Positions 37,877 to 50,338 of a DNA stretch of 64,000 nucleotides are shown here, piece by piece. The notes under the pieces were generated by a model. That model was not told the DNA's origin, did not search any database, and saw nothing but the letters and a program-made list of their open reading frames with translations. The stretch comes from Paramarasmius palmivorus (lineage: Eukaryota > Basidiomycota > Agaricomycetes > Agaricales > Marasmiaceae), in NCBI GenBank assembly GCA_037176845.1, contig JAYKXP010000004.1:310001-374000 (forward strand), written 5' to 3'. Made by a program: the position numbers and the translations under genes. Position 1 is the first letter of the stretch, and each line of letters opens with the position of its first letter.

Positions 37877-40387
37877 ATGGTGCAGCCGGACTACGAGGAA
37901 CCGTCGACGGACATTGGTATTCTACCTGGATCGTGGCCAGAAACGCCAATCCATAAGAGGACTCGCACGTACCCGCTAGCACCCCATCATGAACGCGTCA
38001 TGCAGCTTCAGCAACAGCTGGCGATGTCCATGCATCGTACTCCTTCGAAAGCAACCGAGGAAGCTCAGGCCGAGGCCGTTGGTACGCTTCCAGAGTCTGT
38101 GTCTTCGGGCGAACGCATCGGTAGCTCGCTTCCTTCCTCAGAGGGCTCTAATCTTACTAGGTTTACTCAGGTGAGTTTTTTTTCCCGCGAGTTTGGACGT
38201 ACTGAATAACGATATTGCTCAGAGTAACTCTGCCAACGCTGTACGTTTTGTTTAACTCGCCATAGTACAAGCAACATTCGTATTGATATTGACTACAGGA
38301 CGCATCTTCTCCCAGCTCACTAGGATCATCTCAGGGCGTGCGGTTTGAAGAGAAGGCCACCTCACATCTGTTTCCCCTACCTGTCGAAACCCAGAAGCGC
38401 ATACATGAACGCATCTCGATCGTCGCCACCGACGATCCGCATCAAGCAGTGGATGCATCCGGGTCTCTGAATGCTCAATCCATCCATTTGCCTCTCGCAC
38501 ATTCCGCTCAGCATTCCATCATCGCCGGTGTTGCTTCGGCGAGCCCGTCTCCTTACTCTTCTCGTTTTACACTGTCGCGAAGTTCGACAGGGGGCTCAGA
38601 ACTTTCCTCTATCGTATTTCGATCTCCCACATCATCAAACCGACCTTCCCATCTTAGAATTACGCCAAACGATTCATACGACAACACCAGCTCTTGGCTC
38701 ACATCTGACAACGGAGAGTATGACGATTCTCGCCTACTTCGCATTGGCACGCCTTCCCCTACGCCTTCACCAAGCCCATCTCCTCTTTCTACTCGCGACT
38801 TTCGCCGTCAGCAAGCACTTTCCGTTCCAGTCATATCATCTTCTCGTTTACCATCAACATCTGCCGAAGAATTACAACTGTCAAGCCATCCCATGCTAAC
38901 GAACATGTCCCTTCCAGGTAGTCTCAATAACAGTGTCATTAGCCTTGAGGTACCCGTCCCCTCAAGGCCTTCGACTTCAGTTGTTGGCTCCGAAGGTCAT
39001 CCATGTCTCACACCAGCTTCCGAAGATACAGGGCTCATTCTGTCATCAGGGTCCTCTGAGTCAACATCGTTATCGTTGTCATTGTCACCTTCATCTTCCT
39101 TACGTGCGCGTCTGGAGATTCCTGCACGTCTAGATGCAGTCAGATTCCCGACTTCCTCGAGCAGCCCATCATCTTCTATCCCCACTAGTTCACCCCAGAC
39201 ACTTCCTTCCCCTATCGCACCTCTCCCAGACGAAAGAGAGCTTCGCAGCGCAGTTGAATATGCGAACGCGGTGGTCATGTCGTCTTGGGGAAACGACAAC
39301 GACTTCATGGAGCCCATCGCTATCTTATCAACGACACAGAACCCTGTCGTCAATGAGAGCGTTGTCACAGATGTACCCAGGATTCACGTACAGACCGAGC
39401 CTACCATAGAGCACGCCATAGAACCTGCCGCGCGTCCGAGTCAGGACCCAAGTCGTCCCACACCAGGAATGCTTTTTCGTATGAAGAAGCTGGGGTTAAA
39501 GATAAAGAAGATACTATTCAGGAGAACGACAACCTTAAAGCAAGAGGTTACCGAGGACGTGGCACAAGATAACCTCGACGTGCTTGATATCCGTGGTGAT
39601 TCGAACGTCTCCCAGATACTCCCGCAGCTCGAACAGCAATTTGGAAGACTGGACGGACGTGAAAGGTCAGCACCTTCAGGGCCTGTGCAGAACGTATGCA
39701 GATTCAGCTTATCTCCTTCACAAACTTAAGACTAATGGTTCTCTCTAGCGTGTACGAAGACCACGTCCTAGCTTGACACCAGAGACATACACACCTATGT
39801 CGAACGAAGACCCGTTTCAGAACCTTAGTGCTATCAACCAAGAGATGGCAGAGCAAAATGCACCTCAGACTAGCGCTGTATCAGAAGAAGCGACCTCCCC
39901 GAACTTCAGGAGGCAGTTGGAGGCTCATGCACGCCCAAAGACCGTCGACGAAATCAGAGCGAAACGTCCTTTCTCTCTTCCTGGCCTTTCTTCTAGGTCA
40001 TCTCGGGGTCGGTCGACTCCCATTCCCGTCAACTTGAACCGAAGACATCGACCTATTTCTGCTCTCGTTTTACCAACTCGTCCATATCCATACGGCAGCT
40101 CTCCTGTACAGAACGACGGCAGTTTCCCAAATCGCATTGTTTTACCTTCTAGAAGACATTCAGGTGTACCGCCACCTCCGGGTCTGAGGTCCCCATCGAA
40201 TAGTGCCTCATATGCCTCACCTATGACCTCCGGCTTCAGTTCCTCAACGTCGAGGCAGACCGCTAACCCTGCTGACTCGGAGACGAAGAAAACGCGCCGA
40301 GTGTCTCTTGCTGCCCTTTCCAGTTTCGCTGCTGGTCTGAGGAACCAAGGAACATGGGCTAGATACTCTGAATCAAGACGCAATTGA
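37877..40387 (+). CDS. Large disordered Ser/Pro-rich protein, unknown function
   Basis: Four exons join to 781 residues; introns 38171-38222, 38241-38298 and 39694-39748 were placed by splice signal and frame. The second exon is only 18 bases (38223-38240, SNSANA). No catalytic domain is seen. Low-complexity runs of Ser/Pro/Thr dominate (TPSPTPSPSPSPLSTRDFRR, SESTSLSLSLSPSSSLRARL). A basic patch MKKLGLKIKKILFRRTT lies near residue 530 and resembles a membrane- or nucleus-targeting amphipathic segment. Conserved-looking islands are VRFEEKATSHLFPLPVETQK and the C-terminal RPKTVDEIRAKRPFSLPGLS. Many SP/TP sites suggest phosphorylation control. It could be a basidiomycete-specific scaffold. The function is unknown. 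Confidence 0.72.
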
Positions 40388-40481
40388 TAGCGGCTCCACC
40401 CCTTTGATTATGGATTAGATGTCCTCTCTTTATCGCAAGGATTAAGTAGAATTACACCCTGTATTGAACCTCGTAGATGTA

Positions 40482-41734
40482 TTATATATCCAAGTCCTCG
40501 TCAGGATCATCGTCGTCAATATCATCAGCAGAATCAGGGTCATACAAAATGGCACCTGGTGGTGGTGCTGATTGTGCTGTCTCTCGGCCTACAAAGCAAA
40601 ATTAGAACGGTGTCAACAGTATCAAACGAAGTACAAATACCTTCCAAGATGTATGGCAGGGGAACGCGTGCTCTGGCTTCTTGTTGAGATGGAGTGAGCT
40701 GTAGATTGAAGGACACATTTTGGGTGGGATCCGGGGAAGCCTGACGATGTGATTGTGAGTTTGGAGGTGATCATTGCATTGTGAATCGCACCTCTTCGAT
40801 GATCTTCTTATCCAATATTTTTGCAAGGCTAGTGAGTTTACTCAACTCAACAGCACGATCATTCTCTGTATCCCAGCCTTCCAGGGCACGCTCCACGCCC
40901 TTTCGTCTTCCGGATCCATCACTACCTCCTCTCAAGAGGATCTCCACTATGAATTCCTTGGGATCACCACTTCCGCTTCCCTGAAGTACCAGACGTTCAG
41001 TCTCGTGGACACGTTCGCTGACGGGTATGAAGACTCCCCAGAACTTTGGTGCAGGTGAAATCGGAGGAGGAAAGGTGAGGTATTCTTTCGCAATATGCGT
41101 AAGAAGTGCATGTGGATGGGCAATCAAATGTATCAAGGACGACGAGAATGAGGTGGAGCAAAGAAGGGGGAGAAGAGGACATGGTGTGTTGATGTGCAGG
41201 ATCAAACGGGATGTTTCTGTAAAAAATTTCATTCAGACGGCATGGTAAATATATTGAGTTGAAAACTCACTGGACCGCGATAAAACGAGAGCAAGAAGAG
41301 ACTTTAGGAATGAGTAGACTTCTGGGACATTTCCAGTGTCGGATAGCAAGGTATCCACAGAATCTATGACTACATCCAGAGTAGTTGTAGTTTCTAGGCG
41401 AAATTTGAGCTTGATCCTCTTGATGCTGAAGAAAATATATACCACTCTCTACAATAGCCTTGATTTCTTCTCTAGGATCTTTCCAATCATCGCTGTAGCC
41501 CGGAACGAGGTCCAAAAAGTCATGAACGGCAACGTTTCCAGATGCCAATTGTGCTTCGTTGACGAGGCTCGAAGGTGGATGTAAGAAGCAAAATAGCACA
41601 AGCTTTGAGTTCGTGTTTGGACGATGGTTCAGGATATTGCGAAGAACCGGAAGAGAAGATTGCACCGCAGACGACTGCAGGAGGATGAACTGTTGACTTC
41701 GTTGATCATGGAGGTCAGGAAGACGAAGAGACAT
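40482..41734 (-). CDS. ELP5: Elongator complex subunit Elp5
   Basis: RecA-like subunit of the Elp456 ring of Elongator, which modifies wobble uridines of tRNA. The start MSLRLPDLHDQRSQQFILLQ at 41734 continues SSAVQSSLPVLRNILNHRPN and KLVLFCFLHPPSSLV. Later exons give LDVVIDSVDTLL, LILHINTPCPLLPLLCSTSF and HPHALLTHIAKEYLTFPPPI then SPAPKFWGVFIPV. The C-terminal exons NVSFNLQLTPSQQEARARVP then LPYILEGRETAQSAPPPGAI and an acidic end DDIDDDDPDEDLDI are the conserved Elp5 tail. An ATG at 41836 in the same open frame would add 34 residues with less family character. Convergent with the disordered-protein gene, 94 bp apart. Confidence 0.82.
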
Positions 41735-41832
41735 TTTGCCGAGTCGCGACTGCAAGTGTCGCTCACAACTGCTGGTCGCGTTCAGGAAAGTCAGAACAAT
41801 TTGCATTATGGCCATGCTACAATATACGGGAA

Positions 41833-42708
41833 TCAAGGCTTGAATCTATCCTTATCCAGTGTCCAGATACCAGTCTTCCAACCATACACTCCAAGGCTCG
41901 ACGTCTCTCGCTCCAAAGTGAATCCTTCATCCTTCAAGCCCTTCGTGACATAATATGTAAGGGAAGAACAAGTCATCTTGATCATTTGCACCTTGGAGTC
42001 GGCACTGAATGCATGTCGAATCGCGTGGTGCAACAAATCTTTTTGTATGTCGACTTTGCGGTACGGCTCGTCGATAAAGAAATGGCGAATGACGGCCGTT
42101 TGGGACGTTCCTTTTGATGAAACGTCGGGACGCTCAGAGGTAGTAGATAGAGCTACTTTCTCAGAGTCTAGAGAGGCGTCCAACGCGCAAATTCCGACAG
42201 GATGACCGTTGTATTCAAGGAGCCATAGCCCTGAAGCTGGTGAACGCGAATAATACTGTAACATATCCGGAATGTCTGGTCCACGAAGGGCTTCCTGGAC
42301 GAGGTTCTCAAACTGAGGACGATTCAGCCTGCCTTGAAGTAAGCTTTTTGACACAAGATAAGATGGCGGAGCAATCACCAGTCGAACAGGGCGATGAAAG
42401 GAACGGCCATGGCACCAAAAGCTGGAATGGGTCCTAGGTAACCGAGGAGTCCTTGCTCAGGCTTCGGCCACCATTGCATGTATTCAACCATAGCAAGCGA
42501 CAATACAAGCCAAATGCTCAAAGTCAACCAATGAGTTGCAGCTATACCAAAAGATTGAGCGAATAAAATAATGTTTCAATAGTCTCAGGCACGCACCTTC
42601 TTTATTGGCAGTGGCCAACCCCTCCAAATTGGACTTTCCAATGGCAAACCGAACGGTCTTTTCATCCTCAACCTGGTAGAGTCGGATACGAGCATCTGGA
42701 GGTGACAT
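41833..42708 (-). CDS. Membrane-associated GNAT acetyltransferase
   Basis: N-terminus MSPPDARIRLYQVEDEKTVR with FAIGKSNLEGLATANKE, then one intron, then two hydrophobic segments (THWLTLSIWLVLSLAMVEYM and LLGYLGPIPAFGAMAVPFIA). After another intron comes RLNRPQFENLVQEALRGPDI and the GNAT fold (GLWLLEYNGHPVGICALDAS, TAVIRHFFIDEPYRKVDIQK, DLLHHAIRHAFSADSKVQMI). The DEPYRKVDIQKDLL segment takes the place of the usual QxxGxG/A acetyl-CoA loop and lacks its glycines, so cofactor binding should be checked. The membrane hairpin before a GNAT domain recalls NAT8-like enzymes. Substrate is unknown. It is 98 bp upstream of, and divergent from, the dienelactone hydrolase. Confidence 0.72.
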
Positions 42709-42749
42709 CGGGGCAAGGACAGCAAGGCACTGTCATCGTGAGTGTGAGC

Positions 42750-42758
42750 TATAAAAAG
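42750..42758 (+). promoter_or_regulatory. TATA box in the 98 bp divergent spacer
   Basis: TATAAAAAG lies 57 bases upstream of the hydrolase ATG at 42807 and 42 bases upstream of the divergent acetyltransferase start. Orientation suits the plus-strand gene. Confidence 0.45.
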
Positions 42759-42806
42759 TTCTGACGCGCCGCGCACGTTCCTTGATTCAAGTCAACACCT
42801 TCCACG

Positions 42807-44260
42807 ATGCTCGTCACGAAAACTTTCCACGATGTGCAGCCGAAACTCGACCCTAATGGCAACTCTATGAAGATCTATGTTATCTCACCTGTCTTGAAGG
42901 AATACCCTCAAGCAAAGTTTCCAGGTGAGCACTTGGTGCTACGAATATCCTTAGATCTAATCATCTTTGGTGGACAGGTGTTGTGGTATTCAGGTATCGG
43001 AATCCGATACGATTGTACGACCTGTGCTCAGGTATATAGTGAGATCTACCAGGTCACCGGCCCTGTAGAACGATTTGCGAGCCAGATCGCCAGTCAAGGA
43101 TATGTTGTAGGTGAGTAAGACGTAGTATTTGATCTCGGTGTATTCTAACCGATTCATCTTTAGCCTGCCCGTCGTCCTACCATGAGTTTGAAGGTCCTGA
43201 ACCTCTCCCATACGATACTGAAGGTTCCGTCCTCTTCCAGTGATACTGAGAGCGACGAATCTGATTTTGTTCTCTAGGCACTGATAGAGGAAACAAGTAC
43301 AAGGCGTGTAGCCCCGAACGTGCTGTGTCGAAAGAGGCTCATGTAACTTCAGATTGAAAAAGAGGTTGCGGCGTATGATGAGGTGAATATCGACATCCGA
43401 TATCGCGATGCATATGCCTAAATATACCATCTAGGATGCTACCCTCTCCATTGATCTCTTGGTATCCCTGCCAAACTGCAATGGTAGAATTGCTGGTACT
43501 TATTCGTCAGTTCCTCATATAGAGAATTCGACTGATGAAGATCTTACCAGCTACTGGCATGTGCCTTGGTGGCCACCTGGTACGCGAACATTTCTCATCT
43601 CCGAACGAACACTGACGGTGTAATAGGCTTTTCGAGTCAGTAGTCCTGCGCCGTCGAAACACTTTTTATCCTGAGAATATTATTCCAGGCTGCATTTGAC
43701 CCTCGTGTCCTTGCTACTGTCTGTTGGTTCGCTACCGACGTTCACAGTGCGACACTCGGAAAGGGCAAGAATGATGACTCTCTAGTCAAGGTCCGGAACG
43801 GGGACCTCGCGGGCAAAGGAGAGCTTGTGGTAAGTACGATATTTATCAATGTTACGTGCGTCTTGACATTGCTGACGGTATTCTTAGATGATATTCGGAA
43901 AGCAGGTATGATTCGAGCCTTGATATTCGTCGGGTCAACCTCTTCATTTCGGACAGGACACGCATGTACCTCGCGCTGGCCGGGATCTTATTCGTAAGAC
44001 TCTGGAAGATGCCAATGTTCCAGTTACTGTGCGTTCACCTAGAGTCTCTGCCAGCGCCCAGAAAACTGATACTCGTTCTGCAGTGGCTCGAAGTCCAAGC
44101 CCAACATGCCTTTATTCGCGACGAATCGTCGAAAGGGCGTTACGACGCTGCTTTGACCCGATCTCTGTTCGGCATGATGATGGAATTGTTCGACAGGACG
44201 GTGGCAAGAGATCTTGGTCCTCGAGTCGTTGATACCAAGCCCGTGGAACACGTCTGTTAG
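42807..44260 (+). CDS. Dienelactone hydrolase family protein
   Basis: Alpha/beta hydrolase of the DLH family (substrate unknown, possibly lactones or esters). Pieces in order: LVTKTFHDVQPKLDPNGNSM, IYVISPVLKEYPQAKFPG, SEIYQVTGPVERFASQIASQ then GYVVACPSSYHEFEGPEPLP, the nucleophile elbow ATGMCLGGHLAFRAAFDP with Cys as nucleophile, LVMIFGKQDTHVPRAGRDLI with the catalytic Asp, and LEVQAQHAFIRDES with the catalytic His, ending RVVDTKPVEHVC. Exon structure is extreme: about ten small exons, one intron (43304-43352) that must use a GC donor to keep frame, and a 9-base exon (43627-43635, AFR). All three triad residues are present. Confidence 0.85.
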
Positions 44261-44728
44261 GCTTAGGCTAGGTAACAGTCCATCACCAAGCTGATAGAGA
44301 CACTGTGTATTTGTTTGTATCAATTCTCCCAATGCAGTGACTTGGAAGAGCCCTGAAGAGCCTCGCTCGGCCGATAGCTTGGCTTTCTCAAAGGCCTTTT
44401 TGTTCCGTCGCCGCGAGCCCTGAGGCTGAGGCTTCCTTGCCGGGCTCGTAGGCTTGTGTGCATGTGAGAATGCTGGGTGAAGCGCTGTGAAGCGATGCGA
44501 ACAGGAATTGATGCGGCGGCTCAGACATTATGTATTGGTCCAGGTACGCCGCAAATAACCCATAGGGACAGAAGGGACCATGCAGTAGCAGTAAACTATG
44601 TCATTGCTGGAGAGATTGATTCGAGTATTTGCCAGAGAATTCATATGAATTCGATTTGTTATCTGGCGATCGCGAGGTTTTTGGTAATCTGGCTGAATTA
44701 GATAGGATGCCCTTCTTCTCTTGCGACC
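44261..44728. other. Intergenic region, 468 bp
   Basis: Lies between the hydrolase stop and the kinase ATG. It holds a GC-rich part at about 44395-44460 (GCCGCGAGCCCTGAGGCTGA). No coding frame, TATA box or RNA feature could be supported. Confidence 0.5.
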
Positions 44729-46542
44729 ATGTCGACTAGACTTTCTCAGCATTCCACTATTGACGGCTTAGACGTCTCATGCCGAGATCACTTAAATTTA
44801 CGCTCAGGCTCGGATTTGCGAGGGAGGCAGTATTACCGTCGCCTACTCCACCCCCAGCGCCGTGTCCCACGGATTTTCCCAGGCCGCTCTCGTTCTTCTC
44901 CTCCATCTACTATTTCCATGCTTACACAGACACAGGTCGACTTGACTTTTGACAACGACGACTGGAATTCGACACCTAGATTGTATAGAGCTGCAAGCGT
45001 CGGTAGCTGGGGAGTCACCTCGATCGGCAGGGGGTTCGATTGGGAAAACAACAATGACGAGAATGATGAAGACAAGGAGAGGAAAAAGACTGCTTCCCCA
45101 TCCCCAAAACCACCCCCAGACTCACCTATCGAGGCTTCGATAACCAGAAAACCAGCTTCGCCGATGCGTCTAGTCACAAACACTCTCACCGCTGAACCAG
45201 CGTTCTACATGTCACCGTCACAATCACGCTCCCCCTCTCCTTCTATACCGCAGCAGCGACCTACAATTGTTCGCTCACCATCGACTCCGAGGCCTCGACG
45301 GCGCTCCTCGCAGCAAAGAGTCTCTTTGATTGCTGGACGTGTGTCGATAGCACCATCAGAGTCGTCTTCGCCGACCATCATGCCACCAAGTCTGCAGCGC
45401 GCAGGCAGCGCCAGCAGCTTTCTTAGTGTGGCCGCCAGCACCCGTGCCCCGTCACCGACGAAGGAATCCTTTCTCGGAACGAGGACTATCGACGATTTCC
45501 ATATTGATGGAGATATCGGTCGAGGCGCTTACGGATTGGTGAAGCGTGGCCGAGAGAAACTCAAGGACGGATCTCTAGGTGTATGTCCACTTCATGTCCC
45601 TTTATACCTCTTGCTTATCCCCGGCCGCAGCCTCCCCTCGTCATCAAGCTCATCATCAAGTCTCGTATCCTTGCAGATTGTTGGAAAAAGCACCCCAAAC
45701 ATGGAACGATACCGATAGAAATATACGTCATGTCAGCGATATCCAACACCTCTTACGTTCTACCTCCCCGGAGACCTTGGGACCCTTCACGTTCCTCATC
45801 TGATCCTAGCAGGTCTAGTGATTGGGAAGAAGGAAAATTGGTGAAGGGGCACCCGAACATCTGCCCCTTGCTGGATTTTTTCGAGGATAATCACTATTAC
45901 TATCTAGTTCTACCTTCAACGACACCGGATGATAATACCACCCACGGAGACCTTTTCGACCTCGTAGAGTCCTATCCTCAAGGCCTGCCACCTCGGGACA
46001 TTCGCTCCTATCTGGGACAGATTGCCGACGCAATGGCATTCTTGCACTCTCATGGAATAGTCCACAGAGACATAAAAGACGAGAACGTTGTCCTTGGTGC
46101 TGGAGGCAAAGGAATTCTCATCGACTTTGGGAGTTCAGGCCTAGTCAAGAAAGGAGGCTGGGATTCGTTCAGTGGAACGTTGGACTACGCAGGACCAGAG
46201 ATTCTCCGCGGAGAGAGATATTTTGGTAAAGAGCAGGATGTATGGGCGTTTGGAGTGGTGGCATATGTATTGTTGGTCGGAGAATGCCCCTTCATGACCG
46301 CTGCCGAGGCTCAAGAAGGTCTGACCTCTCCTTTCGCCAACGCATGCATCGCCTTAGACGAGAGATGCGGCGATGGGAAAGAACTTGAAGGTGAGGAAGA
46401 GGACGGAGGAGGCGCGCTTGGGGATGCTGCTTGCTTGGTTAGAGCTTGCTTACAGGTAGAAGTCGACAAGAGGCCTACATTTGAGAAGATTCTTCAATGT
46501 AGGTTCTTGGCAGGCAAGGGTGGATGGGGCATACCTAGGTAA
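44729..46542 (+). CDS. PAS-kinase-like Ser/Thr protein kinase (Psk1/2 type)
   Basis: 587 residues after one intron (45581-45630). The first 245 residues are disordered and Ser/Pro/Arg-rich (SPSQSRSPSPSIPQQRP). The kinase domain begins IDDFHIDGDIGRGAYGLVKR (Gly loop), VIKLIIKSRILADCWKKHPK (catalytic Lys in VIK), GTIPIEIYVMSAIS (alphaC Glu), LLDFFEDNHYYYLVLPSTTP, HGDLFDLVESYPQGLPPRDI, catalytic loop GIVHRDIKDENVVL, metal site LIDFGSSGLVKKGG, GTLDYAGPEILRGERYFGKE and DVWAFGVVAYVLLVGECPF. The insert after VIKxIxK and the HRDIKDEN/DFGS pattern match PAS kinases, which sense nutrient status and control glycogen and glucan synthesis. No PAS domain is visible upstream. The APE motif reads GPE. Confidence 0.83.
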
Positions 46543-46713
46543 AACGCGAATCATTCTTTCGTCTGACGCTATGCATTATATGTTTGTCGTTCTTTCGCTG
46601 CTCGTTTGTAGTACAGTAATTGTATCCATAATTTATGTGCTACGGTACACATAGATCCATAAACCTCACGGACGTTGGATCGACAGCACACCTGTAACTA
46701 CAAGCTTCGCTTG

Positions 46714-46728
46714 CGCGCCTTCGGCGCG
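46714..46728. repeat. GC-rich perfect hairpin in repeat-like sequence
   Basis: CGCGCC, loop TTC, GGCGCG: a 6 bp all-GC stem within a GC-rich stretch (46704-46760) set in AT-rich surroundings. The flanking sequence does not look coding. It may be part of a dispersed repeat. Confidence 0.4.
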
Positions 46729-47061
46729 AGGTCCCCCTTGACCGCCCCGTGAGGAGCATTAAATTTTTGTGTAGACAAAAGTTCGGCAACAGTCAATCAA
46801 AGCAAGCTAACTGTGAATTCCCAAGTACAAACATGTAAGCACCTGTCTAAAAAATGCTCATTGTTCACTGCAGCATCCTGCCATCTCCCCTGAGTTGAAA
46901 ATTGAAATATGGACTCTGGTAGTATACATCTAACACCCTCAATCCACACAACTTAGCTTGGAGCATTTCATAGCATCACTTCAGTGAGCTCCAGGGATTA
47001 TCCAGTTTGACTAATACTGTCCCATTAGTTGTTTAATGTCAAATCTATCATAGGTGTGCGT

Positions 47062-47294
47062 CTTTCGCAATCCACGTCATCTTGTGTCAGTTTAGCGCTG
47101 ACATTGCTGCTCTCGAAATGCGCAAAAACACAACCATGGCACACAAAATCGAAAAACAGGCTCCGAGCGTCCCTTCCAATAGGTATCCTTGAATTTTCCT
47201 CGGAGCCAGATTTTGGGAATATGGCGTTGTCGAATTGTTTTTGAATTTTTGGACTTAGCAGCAGGCAAGCACGTGATGACGTGGATTGCGAAAG
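47062..47294. mobile_element. MITE-like inverted-repeat element
   Basis: A perfect 20 bp inverted repeat bounds the element: CTTTCGCAATCCACG.. at 47062-47081 and its exact reverse complement at 47275-47294. A second inverted pair lies inside (GGCTCCGAG 47159-47167 and CTCGGAGCC 47199-47207). The arms between them are also partly complementary (for example CAAAAACACAACCATGGC against the complement of the right arm), so the whole 233 bp could fold into a long imperfect hairpin. There is no coding capacity. No clear target-site duplication was found at the edges, so this may be a decayed element or a hairpin formed otherwise. Confidence 0.5.
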
Positions 47295-48516
47295 TCCTCT
47301 ATCTTACATATACAGAGAAAATTCTACATGCAATCTTGGAATATTCAACACCATGCAAAGCACAGATGCTAGTACAGCAATACAGAAACTAAACTAACAC
47401 AAACAGACCAAGAAACACTTCAACACACACTTGATACTGTACCACTTTCGAACAGGTCGCTGAGTCTGTTGACGGTCTCTTGGGCTGCTCGGACATCAAA
47501 AATGTCATCATCGCTGCCCAAAATGGCAATCCTTCAGCAAAATTGTCCCATAATATATAGATACAATGATTCACATACCTATAATCCTCAGACAGCACAA
47601 ATATTAGAGTAGGGATGGACAGCACAGAAGGGATCAACAGGATCCTGAGGGGAGATGCGAGGGAAAGGGACGGAGTTTGAAGGTTTGATCGGAGCTGTCC
47701 ATCAAATTTTCGCTTAGTAAACGTTGCTTAGATACTTTCGCTTATAAGCATAACCGAGCTAACCGTAATTCCCAGGCCTCGTCCCATAAGTTATAGATAT
47801 ATATATGACTGTGGCTCGCCTTGCGGTCTGTATCATCACCTGCTGGAAATACATATTTTTTACTCGAATCATGTCCCTCATCAAAATTAGCGACTGACCA
47901 GCAAAAATAGTCGGAGCAAAGACTCAACAAGTCTTCACTGTTGGCGAGGAGAAATGAAAAGTCTTTCACGGGGCCTTATCTTGTGATTCGGTATCTACAT
48001 ACGAGTGCATCCACGTACACCCCTCGTGCAATGCGTCAATTTCTTGTCGATTTCATTGTGTGCTTCGACGCACAGATATCAGAAGACAAAAAATCTGGGG
48101 GACCAATCAGAGTGGATGATTGGGATCGATTGACCTAAAAAGGAAGGTACGGCCGGCTCTCGGCGGGACCGACTGAGATTGAGTCACGTTTTTGTAATCA
48201 GCCATCAATCGATTAAAAAAATTTTAGCGTGCCGTAGGGTATAACTAGGCCAAACATCGTCGATTTTACAGTTCACACTTCTTTTCCACCTACCACCACC
48301 TCCTCACTTTTTTATCCCCTCCACCAAGTGAGTCTTTCTTTGATATCTCTTTTGATCGTCGAGCGTTAGTCTTTCATCGTCGTTGGCGATGTTAGCGATC
48401 GCTTGTCATCGCTTACGGCGGCGATAAACGACTTTTTCGCTTCTTTTTTTCACCTTTCGATGTCGCGCGATAAAGATTACTGACATTCGTTCGTCTTCCC
48501 AGAAAACCACTTGAAA

Positions 48517-50338
<1,822 letters not shown>

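Larger units (their letters stand above)
46543..48516. other. Gene-poor 2 kb region upstream of TEF1 with repeat-like sequences
   Basis: No convincing full gene. It contains a GC hairpin at 46714-46728, a MITE-like inverted repeat at 47062-47294, and scattered minus-strand frames that join over plausible 47-56 base introns (for example SEDYR spliced to IAILGSDDDIFDVRAAQETV and NRLSDLFESGTVSS, about 47400-47640; and MKDFSFLLANSEDLLSLCSD near 47956). None has a start codon plus recognisable family, so they may be remnants. The 5' leader of TEF1 occupies the last 200 bp, with a probable 5' UTR intron from about 48328 (AAGTGAGTC) to 48501 (CCCAG), 15 bases before the ATG. Confidence 0.5.
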
